From CAVZBW01 sp963778465 (lineage in GTDB: Bacteria > Actinomycetota > Acidimicrobiia > Acidimicrobiales > RAAP-2): 64,000 nt of DNA. Below the pieces are notes generated by a model. It was not told where the DNA came from and searched no databases. It saw nothing but the letters and a program-made list of their open reading frames with translations. Position numbers and translations under genes: made by a program. Position 1 is the stretch's first letter; each line of letters starts with the position of its first letter. The DNA lies in assembly GCA_963778465.1 (NCBI GenBank), contig CAVZUK010000003.1:2852001-2916000 (forward strand). Direction: 5' to 3'. Below are positions 39,245 through 47,589 of this stretch, piece by piece.

Positions 39245-41356
39245 GTGGCGGGACCCGGACGCGAACGAGTGGCGTCGCTGGACGGCATGCGAGCCGTCGC
39301 CCTGCTCACGATCCTGGCATTCCACTTCGGCATCGGAGGGCTACAGGGGGGGTTCTTCTCGATCGACGTCTTCTACGTGCTCTCCGGCTACTTGATCACG
39401 GGCCTCCTCTTGGCCGAGTACCGCAGGCGGGACGGCATCCGGCTGCCCGCCTTCTGGCTCCGCCGGGCGAGGCGACTGCTCCCCTGTCTCTTCGTGGTCC
39501 TGATCGTCGTCACTCTGTGCGTGCGCTACGTGGCGCCCCCGGGCATCTATCCCAACTTTCGGATGGACGACCTCTCGGCGCTCTTCTACTTCTCGAACTG
39601 GTGGCAGATCGCGACGAGTAGCAACTATTTCGTCGCCACCGGCCCAGCTTCGCCCCTTACCCACACCTGGTCGCTCTCCGTCGAAGAGCAGTTCTACCTG
39701 TTGTGGCCCCTGGTCGTCGTCGCGGTGATGCACTTCGGGAGGAGCTACCTCCGAGGTGTCAAGGTGATCTTGGGCATCTCCGTCGTCGGATGCATCGCAT
39801 CGGCGCTCGAAATGGCCCTCCTGTACAGCCCAGCGGGCAACACGACCCGCATCTACTTCGGGACGGACACCCATGCGCAGTCGATACTCGTGGGAACTGC
39901 GCTGGCCTGCGCCGTGGCGCTGCGCCAGGAGCGCGAGACGAGGAGGCCCTCCCACGCTGCCCGGTCGGGCTCCCAGCCTCCATCGAAGCTGCAGCGCGGC
40001 GCCTTGGCGGCCTTGGGTGTCGGCGGAGCTGTCGTCATCGCGCTCGTCATCGCGACCCTGAACGGCACCTCGTCGCTCACCTACGAGGGCGCGTTCCTGC
40101 TGTGCTCCCTGGCCAGCGCTGCCATGATCATCAGCGTCCTGGCAGCACCATCTGGGCTCCTCTCCCGGTTTCTCAGCCTCCGTCCCCTGGTGCTGCTCGG
40201 CCTGATCTCCTACGGCGTCTATCTCTGGCACTTCCCGGTGGCGGTCTTCGTCAACTCGCAAACCATCGGGCTGAGCGGGATCTCGTTGCTCGCCGTTCGA
40301 TTCGCTTTGACCATCTCGGTCTCAGCAGCGAGCTTCGTCTTGTTGGAGCGTCCCGTCATGCACGGGACGTTCTGGCGCTCGGTGAAGTCCCTCGTGCCGG
40401 CCGGAGCCGCGGCCGTGGCCACCGTGGGGGTGATCTTGATCGGCACAATTCCCATCGCCGTGGCGAGCACGCAGGCACCTCGACGGTACTCCGCAAACCC
40501 TGGCACTCACCAAGCAACAGATCCTCCGCCTCGAGTCGTCGTGCTGGGGGACAGCACCGCGCTCACCCTGGGAGTTGCCCTGACCGCCACCGCCCCCAAG
40601 GGCACCACCATCGTCAACGGCGGCTTGTGGGGGTGTGGCCTCGCCATCGCCGCGAACTCCTCCAATGCGGCCAAACCGGAGCTTCCCATGTTCCCGGCCT
40701 GCAACGAGACGTCGCCCCCCTCCGAGCTGTGGCCGGCTCTCGACCGCAAGACCGTGGAGGGCACTGCCCCCGGCGATGTCGTCTTGTTGGCGACCGGGCA
40801 TTGGGAGACCCAGGACCTCCTGATCCGGGGTCGGTGGACCAGCATCTTGTCCGCCTCCTTCCGCCGCTACGAAGCCCACCAACTGAGCACCTTCATCGGA
40901 ATCGCTGCTTCGCACGGGGCCCACGTCGACTTGTGCACCATGCCGGCCATGGAGCGCGACTATCCATGGTTGGGCGACTCACCTGGCGCCTATGACATCG
41001 CCAGCTCACCGGTCCGAAGGCGCCTCTACAACAACGTCCTCCGACAGGTGGCCGCCAAATACCCGGGCAAGGTCAGCGTCATCGACTACGGGTCCATGCT
41101 CTCGCCCGACGGCCACTACACCGAGTTCCTCGACGGGGTCCAGGTCCGCTCTACCGACGGAGTCCATACACCTGCGTACAACCCCGGCAATGTCTTCGAC
41201 GGAAATGCCAACCAGAACGTCGCCGACGCCTTCTACAATTGGCTCTCGCCCCGGCTCTGGCCGCTCATCATCTCGTCCGCCAAGGGAGCCACAACGGGCG
41301 ACGGTTCAACGAACAACGTCGTCGCCTCAGGCGGAGGACGTTCTCCCAGCTCCTAG
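39245..41356 (+). CDS. acyltransferase-3 with C-terminal SGNH domain
   Basis: 703 residues from GTG 39245, chosen because GGAG lies 4-5 bases upstream and ASLDGMRAVALLTILAFH follows at once; an upstream TTG (39152) would add 31 unconserved residues. AT3 motifs are FYVLSGYLITGLL, RRARRLLPCL and HTWSLSVEEQFYLLWP. The SGNH part has VVLGDSTALTLG and ends with DGVHTPAYN supplying Asp/His. Same predicted role as its neighbour. The last ~30 bases overlap an antisense coding-like fragment. Confidence 0.89.
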   Translation: MAGPGRERVASLDGMRAVALLTILAFHFGIGGLQGGFFSIDVFYVLSGYLITGLLLAEYRRRDGIRLPAFWLRRARRLLPCLFVVLIVVTLCVRYVAPPGIYPNFRMDDLSALFYFSNWWQIATSSNYFVATGPASPLTHTWSLSVEEQFYLLWPLVVVAVMHFGRSYLRGVKVILGISVVGCIASALEMALLYSPAGNTTRIYFGTDTHAQSILVGTALACAVALRQERETRRPSHAARSGSQPPSKLQRGALAALGVGGAVVIALVIATLNGTSSLTYEGAFLLCSLASAAMIISVLAAPSGLLSRFLSLRPLVLLGLISYGVYLWHFPVAVFVNSQTIGLSGISLLAVRFALTISVSAASFVLLERPVMHGTFWRSVKSLVPAGAAAVATVGVILIGTIPIAVASTQAPRRYSANPGTHQATDPPPRVVVLGDSTALTLGVALTATAPKGTTIVNGGLWGCGLAIAANSSNAAKPELPMFPACNETSPPSELWPALDRKTVEGTAPGDVVLLATGHWETQDLLIRGRWTSILSASFRRYEAHQLSTFIGIAASHGAHVDLCTMPAMERDYPWLGDSPGAYDIASSPVRRRLYNNVLRQVAAKYPGKVSVIDYGSMLSPDGHYTEFLDGVQVRSTDGVHTPAYNPGNVFDGNANQNVADAFYNWLSPRLWPLIISSAKGATTGDGSTNNVVASGGGRSPSS

Positions 41357-41540
41357 GGTCCCGGTGCAAAGCAGCTCGACCCCGATGCGCCGGCACGCAC
41401 CGCCTTGGCGCGTGCCGAGGACGGTCACCTCGGGCAATCCGATCAGCAGCTCGCACAGGCGCGTACGATCGGTCTCTGCGAGGGCTCCCGAGAATCGAGT
41501 GGCGTACAGAGCCTCACGATGCTGAGAGCCCGGCGAACCG
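41327..41540 (-). pseudogene. unrecognised coding-like fragment without a start
   Basis: On the minus strand one frame runs open for about 70 codons from about 41540 to TGA 41327-41329 and reads protein-like, with EALYATRFSGALAETD and LCELLIGLPEVTVLGTRQ and third positions mostly G/C. No start codon is in place. The ELLIGLPEVTVLG part faintly recalls the N-terminus of ISL3-type transposases, but this is too weak to assign. It may be the edge of a lost insertion. Confidence 0.3.
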
Positions 41541-41580
41541 CACCAGACCCTGCACCGCTGGCCTATGAGAGCCTTGACGG

Positions 41581-42321
41581 GTGAACGACGATGGTCTCCT
41601 CGCCGAACAGCGGGCGTACTACCGAGCTCGTGCGCCCGAGTACGACGAGTGGTGGCAGCGGCGGGGGCGCTACGACCGAGGTCCGGACTTGGCCGACGAA
41701 TGGGATCGGCAGGTCGCGCGGGTCGCAGCGGCGCTTGAAGCCTTTGGCGCTACGGGTGACGTCTTGGAGATGGCAGGAGGCACCGGGTGGTGGACGGAGC
41801 GTCTCGCCCGCACTGCTCGACATCTGACCGTGATTGACTCGTCACCCGAGACCCTGGACCTCAACCGCCACCGGGTAGGGCGACCCGATGTGGACTACCT
41901 CGTCGCCGACCTGTTCATGTGGCAGCCGAAGAAGACCTACGACGTGGTGTTCTTCTCCTTCTGGCTCTCTCACGTACCGCGGTCGCGATTTTCGGTCTTC
42001 TGGTCTTTGGTGCGGTCCTGCCTTGCGCCGGGGGGTCGGGTGTTCTTGGTCGACAACCGCAACGACCGGCGTCCGAGTGGCGAGATCAAGGACCCCTACG
42101 TCGTCCAGTACGGTCCGGATCTGGAGCTGCGCCGTTTGCACGACGGGAGCAGATATCAAGTCGTCGAGGTCTTCTACGAGCCCAGCGAGTTGCAGTCGCT
42201 GCTTGGCCGCCAACGTTGGACGGCAAGGCTCGAGGCAACGCGCTCGTTCATCTTCGGAGAAGCGTCCTTGGCTGAGACCCGCGAGCCCTACGGGCGGGAC
42301 GCGGCACCGAACGCGCGGTAA
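41581..42321 (+). CDS. class I SAM-dependent methyltransferase
   Basis: 246 residues from GTG 41581. AYYRARAPEYDEWW precedes the SAM motif VLEMAGGTGWWTERLAR at about residue 61, then LTVIDSSPETLDL and VVFFSFWLSHVPRSRF, as in Methyltransf_11/25 proteins; GGRVFLVDNRNDRR follows. It is a small-molecule-type methyltransferase of unknown substrate. No operon partner is evident; it sits at the start of an accessory zone. Confidence 0.82.
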   Translation: MNDDGLLAEQRAYYRARAPEYDEWWQRRGRYDRGPDLADEWDRQVARVAAALEAFGATGDVLEMAGGTGWWTERLARTARHLTVIDSSPETLDLNRHRVGRPDVDYLVADLFMWQPKKTYDVVFFSFWLSHVPRSRFSVFWSLVRSCLAPGGRVFLVDNRNDRRPSGEIKDPYVVQYGPDLELRRLHDGSRYQVVEVFYEPSELQSLLGRQRWTARLEATRSFIFGEASLAETREPYGRDAAPNAR

Positions 42322-42719
42322 CTCGGAACCAGCGATTCCAGAGCCCCTGCACCGCTGCCGCCCCGGGTGGACCCTGAACCCCTCCTCGCACCCGCGGGCC
42401 CGGAGTACAAACCTCGCCTGTATACGCCTGGCAGATCAATGTCACGAACCCAGATCCAAATGGCTAAGAGAATGGAACGGGCCAGCCATCACATCCGGTG
42501 GAACAGCTCGCCCATCCCCTCCCCTCCTGTCCACCCGACGATCCGGCGCAAGGAGCCACCTCCTATCAACACCGCGTACCGTAGAGGCCCGGGACGGCTA
42601 AAAGAGCTGCTTGGAGGGGTGGCGCCGGAGAAGGTCCGCCCTGGTCGCCTCTCGCTCGCCATGGTCTCCATGATCGGCACCCCTTCCAGGGGCTACCGCC
42701 AGATCGTGGATGTCCGTCA
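42322..42719. other. 398-bp intergenic region, no gene recognised
   Basis: The methyltransferase and PRC-barrel genes converge here. A plus-strand frame of 127 codons (42367-42750) exists but has proline/arginine-rich, unconvincing content and overlaps the PRC-barrel gene, so I do not call it. No RNA or repeat is seen. Confidence 0.4.
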
Positions 42720-43301
42720 TCAAACCGGGGCAAGGCCACCGTTCGGGTGATCGGCGTCAACAGGCGGCAGATCACGCACCTCGTGCTTGGCGATATTGAG
42801 CTGGATCACGGGGCCGAACCGCGTGACGGCGCTGATCGGTATGGCCACCTCTTTGGCACCCCACAAATGCCCCTCGTGGAGCAACACGTGGGTCACTTGG
42901 CGGTCACGCGGGTCAACGACTACCCCTCGGACTCGACCGATATCGCCGTCAGTGGCATGCACCGGCCCGCCGGAGTGCACAGCCACATCTCCCAGAGGAA
43001 CGGTGTCGTGAACGAGGGCCTGACGGACGCCGTACCCGTCTGGTCCCGGCGAAGACTCCGTCTTCTCGGCCGCATCGAGCTCTTCGAACTCCGCCTTCGT
43101 GCAGCGGAGACGAACCTCGCCCGGCGCGACATCGACAAGGTCGACCGGCACAAGTCGGCCGAGTCCTTGCCGGTGCTTTGGTTCGACCACAAGATGAGTG
43201 ACCCGTCGGAGGCGGTCAACGACCACACGGCTCACCTCGCCACAGACCCCATCGATGCAGCTGGCATCGACCCCGATCGTGAATCGCATCAGCTCTGCCA
43301 T
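42720..43301 (-). CDS. PRC-barrel-like protein with two related halves
   Basis: 193 residues from ATG 43301 (a start at 43340 would add 13 residues). The N-terminal half has TIGVDASCIDGVCGEVSRVV followed by THLVVEP; the C-terminal half has DGDIGRVRGVVVDPRDRQ followed by THVLLHEGHLWG and IPISAVTRFG. This duplicated beta-barrel pattern matches PRC-barrel proteins, found in photosynthetic reaction centres, RimM and many stand-alone stress or envelope-linked proteins. No membrane segment is visible. The function is unknown. Confidence 0.75.
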   Translation of the reverse strand: MAELMRFTIGVDASCIDGVCGEVSRVVVDRLRRVTHLVVEPKHRQGLGRLVPVDLVDVAPGEVRLRCTKAEFEELDAAEKTESSPGPDGYGVRQALVHDTVPLGDVAVHSGGPVHATDGDIGRVRGVVVDPRDRQVTHVLLHEGHLWGAKEVAIPISAVTRFGPVIQLNIAKHEVRDLPPVDADHPNGGLAPV

Positions 43302-43541
43302 AGCCACTCTCCTCGTCTTCTTCGATCCTACGGTCCACACGAATGTCCCCCCCGCTTCGCACCATCACGTCAGTTCGGACAACGACGCCGCTACATGGTC
43401 CAGCACCGAGATCGGCGGACCTCGCCGTCTGACGTAGCCGTCAGCGAACCGGCCCCGGAAAGGCCGCCCAGACTCCACGCAGCTCTGGAACAAGCAAGCC
43501 CAGCACCGGAACTGCCTCCGAGGAGGTACGGTGGCGCACCC

Positions 43542-43838
43542 ATGAAACCGCGGATCTGGGAAGGGGTGCGATCCTCATTGATCGATCCCAACATGAGCCG
43601 GTTACTCGAGGCCGTTGGCAAATCGGACTCCGAAGGCTGGCCGATGGCGGAATTTCGGCTCCCTGGACTCACCGGCCTCCCGCAACATCAGATAGCAGAA
43701 CTGCTGGATGCCGCCAGGACACACGGCTTTGTTCTGCACGTTGGGAATCCCCCGAATGCAAAGCGGGGGTCTCCACTAGTACGAACGACACCCGGCTGGT
43801 ATCTGTCGGACGCCGGGCGAGAAGCGATCGGGCGCTAA
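43542..43838 (+). CDS. small protein, possible winged-helix
   Basis: 98 residues from ATG 43542; AGGAGGT lies 15 bases upstream, rather far for a ribosome site. The longer frame (to 42747) is antisense to the PRC-barrel gene and rejected. The sequence reads as helical segments (SLIDPNMSRLLEAV, GLPQHQIAELLDAARTHGF) followed by a short strand-like part ending WYLSDAGREAIGR, which resembles the wing and last helix of winged-helix regulators. This is a weak resemblance; no family is named. Confidence 0.5.
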   Translation: MKPRIWEGVRSSLIDPNMSRLLEAVGKSDSEGWPMAEFRLPGLTGLPQHQIAELLDAARTHGFVLHVGNPPNAKRGSPLVRTTPGWYLSDAGREAIGR

Positions 43839-43895
43839 CGCCCGAATCAGCGAAGGCGGTTACGCCGGTCGACGAGATGAACCCAACCGCCGGCC

Positions 43896-44558
43896 CTACT
43901 GCGGTGCTTGGGAGTCGACGGCGGCCAGCTCCTGGCGCAACCGCGTGACGAGCTGGTCCCTGGTGCCAGCGAAGTCCGCCAGTGCGAGGGACAGGCGGAA
44001 GTCAACCTGTGCGCTGAGCGCCGACCCGTAGTAAATGGTGGTCGGCCTTTGTCGGTTCGACACCGAGATGGTCGTCTCGCCCTCCTCGTCATCATGGTGA
44101 ACGGCAAGCAGGTGCTCGAAGCGGCACTCCCGGGTCTGATGCTGACCCACGAACACCACCCGCCTATTGGTAATCACCATGGTCCCTGTGTCGATGGCAG
44201 TGGGGGTCGGTGGCGCCTGGACGTAGTGGCCGCGAAAACCACCCACGCGATACCGCATGCCCAGGCCAATCGGAACGGAGACCCCGGTCGAGCCTCCTTG
44301 ATAGTGACCGCGTCCCCGACGCTCCTCGACGAGGGCCGCATTGGTCACCACGTAGTAAGCGGCCTCACTACGATTGAGGACGACAGCGTCTGTCGCAGCT
44401 CCGTGGAACGTCTCAGCCAGCTCCACCAGCTCCACGTATCCCTGCCGCTGCTGATCCCGGGTGGCCTCGGCTTCCTCTTCGCGTTCTTGCGCAGCCCGTT
44501 CTCGATGGTGTTTGAACACGACCTGGGCCCCTATCCCTCGCCGTCTTCCATCATGCAC
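43896..44558 (-). CDS. uncharacterised actinobacterial protein with a beta-rich C-terminal domain
   Basis: 220 residues from 44558. The N-terminus is charged and helical (coiled-coil-like, EREEEAEATRDQQRQGYVEL), the middle has YVVTNAALVEERRGRGHYQGG and the C-terminal part TGTMVITNRRVVFVGQHQTR followed by TTISVSNRQ. The phrase of a strand pair followed by NRRVVFVG resembles PH-like bacterial domains that sit on membranes, and similar unnamed proteins occur in other actinobacteria. No signal peptide or span is visible. It is probably an intact gene of unknown role. Confidence 0.65.
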   Translation of the reverse strand: MHDGRRRGIGAQVVFKHHRERAAQEREEEAEATRDQQRQGYVELVELAETFHGAATDAVVLNRSEAAYYVVTNAALVEERRGRGHYQGGSTGVSVPIGLGMRYRVGGFRGHYVQAPPTPTAIDTGTMVITNRRVVFVGQHQTRECRFEHLLAVHHDDEEGETTISVSNRQRPTTIYYGSALSAQVDFRLSLALADFAGTRDQLVTRLRQELAAVDSQAPQ

Positions 44559-44704
44559 CTGGTAGCCAGGCGCCGCACCTCAGCCCAACTGGGTGAAGGT
44601 TCCCTGGACTCTGAGACCCTGCAAAGGCTTGCCTGGTCTCACGGTCGCCAGCCCCGGAGGTCGAGGGAGGGGAGAACCTGGGTCCCACTCTCGCTATGGC
44701 CTAA

Positions 44705-44949
44705 ACGATTCGACGCGGGAAACTCATCCCCGAAGGAGCCGACGCCACCTTTACCGTGACCAACGTCACCTTCCTCGACTCCGAGCACGCGCCGCGTGGT
44801 ACACGATCGCGGTGAACGGGCGCCCCGTCGCGCTGAACCGACGCGGTGACGCCCGGCTGGTCGATGGCGCGTGGAAGGTGGCGCGATCTACCTTCTGCGG
44901 CCTCATGGCGATGGCGGGCGTTCAATGTCCTGCCCGTCTCCTCGCCTAG
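44705..44949 (+). pseudogene. fragment of an MTB12-like secreted antigen domain
   Basis: Two frames in series read GADATFTVTNVTFLDSEHA and then YTIAVNGRPVALNRRGDARL with DGAWKVARSTFCGL, matching by eye the C-terminal domain of low-molecular-weight antigen MTB12 and related mycobacterial-type proteins. The frames are joined only by a one-base deletion-type shift near 44790, an in-frame TAA lies at 44702 just before the match, and no signal peptide or start is found upstream. It is probably a decayed gene remnant. Confidence 0.5.
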
Positions 44950-45018
44950 GCCAAACAGGGCAAAGAGGGAGAAGAAAACGTTTGTTCGCTCTTTCTACCC
45001 AACGCCTGACACCCCCCA

Positions 45019-45034
45019 CATGTCACGTCACATG
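45019..45034. promoter_or_regulatory. 16-bp imperfect palindrome CATGT-C-ACGT-C-ACATG
   Basis: The arms CATGT/ACATG are perfect around a central ACGT, with two mismatched positions. It lies just downstream of the small membrane-protein gene at 45102-45458, in a locally AT-richer stretch, and no downstream gene start is close. It could be an operator or chance. Confidence 0.2.
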
Positions 45035-45101
45035 CGTCGCATGGATCCTTGGCGCGGCGAGGACCAAGGGATGGAGGATTCGGGGACCGGAAGGCCGGCA
45101 C

Positions 45102-45458
45102 CTATGCAGGCGATGGGACATCGAGGCGATACACCACTCCGAACCTCCGCGGCACGTGATAGCAGGCTTCCGTCGCCTCCGACAGGGCGCGCTGAACGGG
45201 AAGGGTGAGAAGACGACCGCTGGCAATGTCCCTCTTGACGGCGACCGAAGCATGCTGACCGACCCATGCTTCCGTACAGGTATCGGATCGCGATGCACCG
45301 ATCGGCGACCTGACGACGGCGACTGCGGCCGCCACGATCGCCAGCCCGATACAGAAGGCGAGAAGACGAAGAACGCATCGCCTCGTCGGGATCACACGAG
45401 GTCTCTTTTGCGACACCAGGAATACTCGTAAGGCTTCGTAACAGGCTCGTTGAGCCAT
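45102..45458 (-). CDS. small membrane-anchored protein of unknown function
   Basis: 118 residues from ATG 45458. A basic N-terminus (SQKRPRVIPTRR) precedes one hydrophobic segment, LRLLAFCIGLAIVAAAVAVV at about residues 31-50, then a polar region of about 65 residues with two cysteines (SDTCTEAW, ATEACYHV) that could form a disulfide outside the membrane. This layout argues for a real gene, although no family is recognised. It stands alone in a region of decayed fragments. Confidence 0.55.
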   Translation of the reverse strand: MAQRACYEALRVFLVSQKRPRVIPTRRCVLRLLAFCIGLAIVAAAVAVVRSPIGASRSDTCTEAWVGQHASVAVKRDIASGRLLTLPVQRALSEATEACYHVPRRFGVVYRLDVPSPA

Positions 45459-45538
45459 CGTCGTGCTGGTGCTGAGCCTTCTTTCATGGGTCTGAGAGTT
45501 GTTTCAGATCGTCACCACTTGGATCGAGCCCGCAAGCG

Positions 45539-45787
45539 CTCGACCAATCCCCCCGCCTGTGGCTACCTCTGGCCGTTCGAGTCGAGCCCGACCATCAACC
45601 CGAGGTCCCCGAGGAAGTCGGGTACCGGGAGCAGTCCTTGCTCGGCCCAGGGATCTTGGATGCGGCCACACGGCCGCGATCGGCGGCGTGGGCGACGGCC
45701 CTCCCCGACGGCGGCATCCCCGGCGACGACATCCCCGTGACGCCGGCGGCGAATCCGCTGGTCCAGCCCCGCGTCCTCCCCCCCTGA
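45539..45787 (+). pseudogene. C-terminal coding fragment without a start, family unknown
   Basis: The frame ending at TGA 45785-45787 is open for more than 80 codons with strongly GC-rich third positions and protein-like content (LWLPLAVRVEPDHQPEVPEE, then AAWATALPDGGIPGDDIPV and NPLVQPRVLPP). No start codon is available for most of it, so it looks like the 3-prime end of a truncated gene. I do not recognise the family. Confidence 0.4.
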
Positions 45788-45903
45788 TCGCCCGGGTGGG
45801 GCCTGGACGTCCTGGCTTCGCACCGGTCGACGGAGGGCTCGCTCCCGAGGCGCTGCGGACGGCAGCGCGGCCGCTCAGAAGAGCTGCGTAGACTGCCGGC
45901 GCA

Positions 45904-47568
45904 GTGACGGGTCGGCTCCTCCTTGGCGATCGGTCGAGATCACCGGCCACGACACCGGTCGCCGCGCGGGAGCCGGTCGCCAGGCGAGACGCCCGGGTCG
46001 CTCTCGACCGGGTCGTGCGCGTCGTCTGCCACCTGGCAGCAGAGGTCCCGATCCTGGTCGTGGCCGCCGTCGAGATGGCCCGCGGCTGGCGGCCCCTCTT
46101 CGACGACGCGACGATCGCCTGGCGGTCCTGGGACGTGTTCTCCCCCCACACGCCGCTCGTCGGGCACATGACCACCTCCAAGGAGCTGGCCTATGCACTG
46201 GGCCCCCTGGAGAACTGGCTCTTGGCGGTCCCGGTACGACTCGATTCCGGCCAGGGAGCCCTCTGGGGCGCGGCGCTTGCCTGTGTCGTTGCCGCCGCGC
46301 TCGTCATCGAGGCGGCTCGGTCGACCGGGGGATGGCCGGGGGGCGTCGTCGCGAGCGCGGCGGTGCTGGTCGTGGTCATGACGCGACCGGACCTGATGCT
46401 CGACCTGCCGTGGAACCCGACCGTCGGGGTCTTCGGCCTCATGGTGGCGATCGCTGGCGGCTGGGCGGCAGCGTCCGGACGGCTCGGATGGTGGCCGGTC
46501 GCCGTGCTCGGGGCGAGCGTCGCGGCGCAGTGCCACGAGCTCTTTGCCCTTCCGGCGGCGGTGCTGTGCGTGGCCTCCGTCCTCCTCGGGCTGGCCTCGC
46601 GCCGGGCTGCGGGGCGCCCCTTCGGAGGTCGCTGGTGGATCGTAGGGTTGGCGGTCGGCTTCGTGGCCTGGCTCCCCCCGGTCGTCCAGCAGTTGACGCA
46701 GCATCCGGGCAACTTCACCCTCCTGTGGCGCTCGGCTCGGGGTTCCGCCTCTGACCTCGGCATCGGCCCCGCGCTGGGCGGACTCGGTGCGGCGGTGAGA
46801 CCCTTTCCCGACTGGCTGCACATCCCCGTCCGCGCCACGCCCTTTTCGAGTCTCCTGGCGACCCTCGAGACGTTCTCCGGCCCCAAGGGGTGGGCCGTGG
46901 CGATTCTCTGCGCACTCGGGATCGTCGCCGTGGTGGCGTGGCGCGCTGGCCGGCGAGAGCTCGCGGCGCTGTCGTCGATCGCCCTCGCCGTCGCCCTGTC
47001 CACGGTGGGCTCGGTGGCGTTGTTCCCCGCCGACGGGATCGGAAACTTCAGCTACCTGGACGTGGTGTGGTGGCCGGTCGGGATGGTCACCTGGATCGTC
47101 CTCGGATGGGCCTTCGTGTGCCTCGTCCGCCGCGCCCTCGGGGCTGTCGGGGAGCTACCCCTGGGCGACCTGACGGCCCGATGGGGCCGGGCGGTCGCGA
47201 TCGCCGCCGTGAGCACCCTCGGCGCGGCCGCGGTGTGGACCGACGTGCCGCTCACCCAGGGCGCCTTCCTCGGGGGGTGGTCCATGGTCCACACGACCGA
47301 GCAGGCTGCGGCGGACGTCGCCCGGGTCGCGCCGCCGGGGCCGTTCGAGCTGCAGACGACCGGGGGTCACATCTCCCTGCTGAGCTTCGCCGTCGAGACC
47401 GGTGCCGGGTACCTGCTCCACGTCGACGGCTACCAGCCGAGGTTCGTCGGCCTCACCGCCGAGGACTTCGGATCCTGGACCACCGCGGCCCGTGGCCAGC
47501 CGATCGTCACCGTGCACCTGACCAACGGCCTGCCCATCGCCGTGAGCGGCGTCACGGTCAGCAAGTAG
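45904..47568 (+). CDS. multi-span membrane protein, GT-C glycosyltransferase-like
   Basis: 554 residues from GTG 45904. A hydrophobic segment near residues 40-55 is followed by an outside loop with LFDDATIAWRSWDVFSPHTP, holding the Asp pair expected in a GT-C active site, and DLPWNPTVGVFGL follows after two more spans. About ten spans are seen in all, then a short extracytoplasmic C-terminal region with no further span. There is no clear homology to a named family; a polyprenyl-sugar glycosyltransferase is inferred from layout and context. It converges on the paralog at 47590 with 21 bases between stops. Confidence 0.7.
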   Translation: MTGRLLLGDRSRSPATTPVAAREPVARRDARVALDRVVRVVCHLAAEVPILVVAAVEMARGWRPLFDDATIAWRSWDVFSPHTPLVGHMTTSKELAYALGPLENWLLAVPVRLDSGQGALWGAALACVVAAALVIEAARSTGGWPGGVVASAAVLVVVMTRPDLMLDLPWNPTVGVFGLMVAIAGGWAAASGRLGWWPVAVLGASVAAQCHELFALPAAVLCVASVLLGLASRRAAGRPFGGRWWIVGLAVGFVAWLPPVVQQLTQHPGNFTLLWRSARGSASDLGIGPALGGLGAAVRPFPDWLHIPVRATPFSSLLATLETFSGPKGWAVAILCALGIVAVVAWRAGRRELAALSSIALAVALSTVGSVALFPADGIGNFSYLDVVWWPVGMVTWIVLGWAFVCLVRRALGAVGELPLGDLTARWGRAVAIAAVSTLGAAAVWTDVPLTQGAFLGGWSMVHTTEQAAADVARVAPPGPFELQTTGGHISLLSFAVETGAGYLLHVDGYQPRFVGLTAEDFGSWTTAARGQPIVTVHLTNGLPIAVSGVTVSK

Positions 47569-47589
47569 GCCCGGCCGGGCAGCCCGCAC

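Noticed and set aside
42367..42750. Plus-strand frame of 127 codons
   Set aside because: Pro/Arg-rich, no recognisable motif, and its end overlaps the PRC-barrel gene on the other strand.
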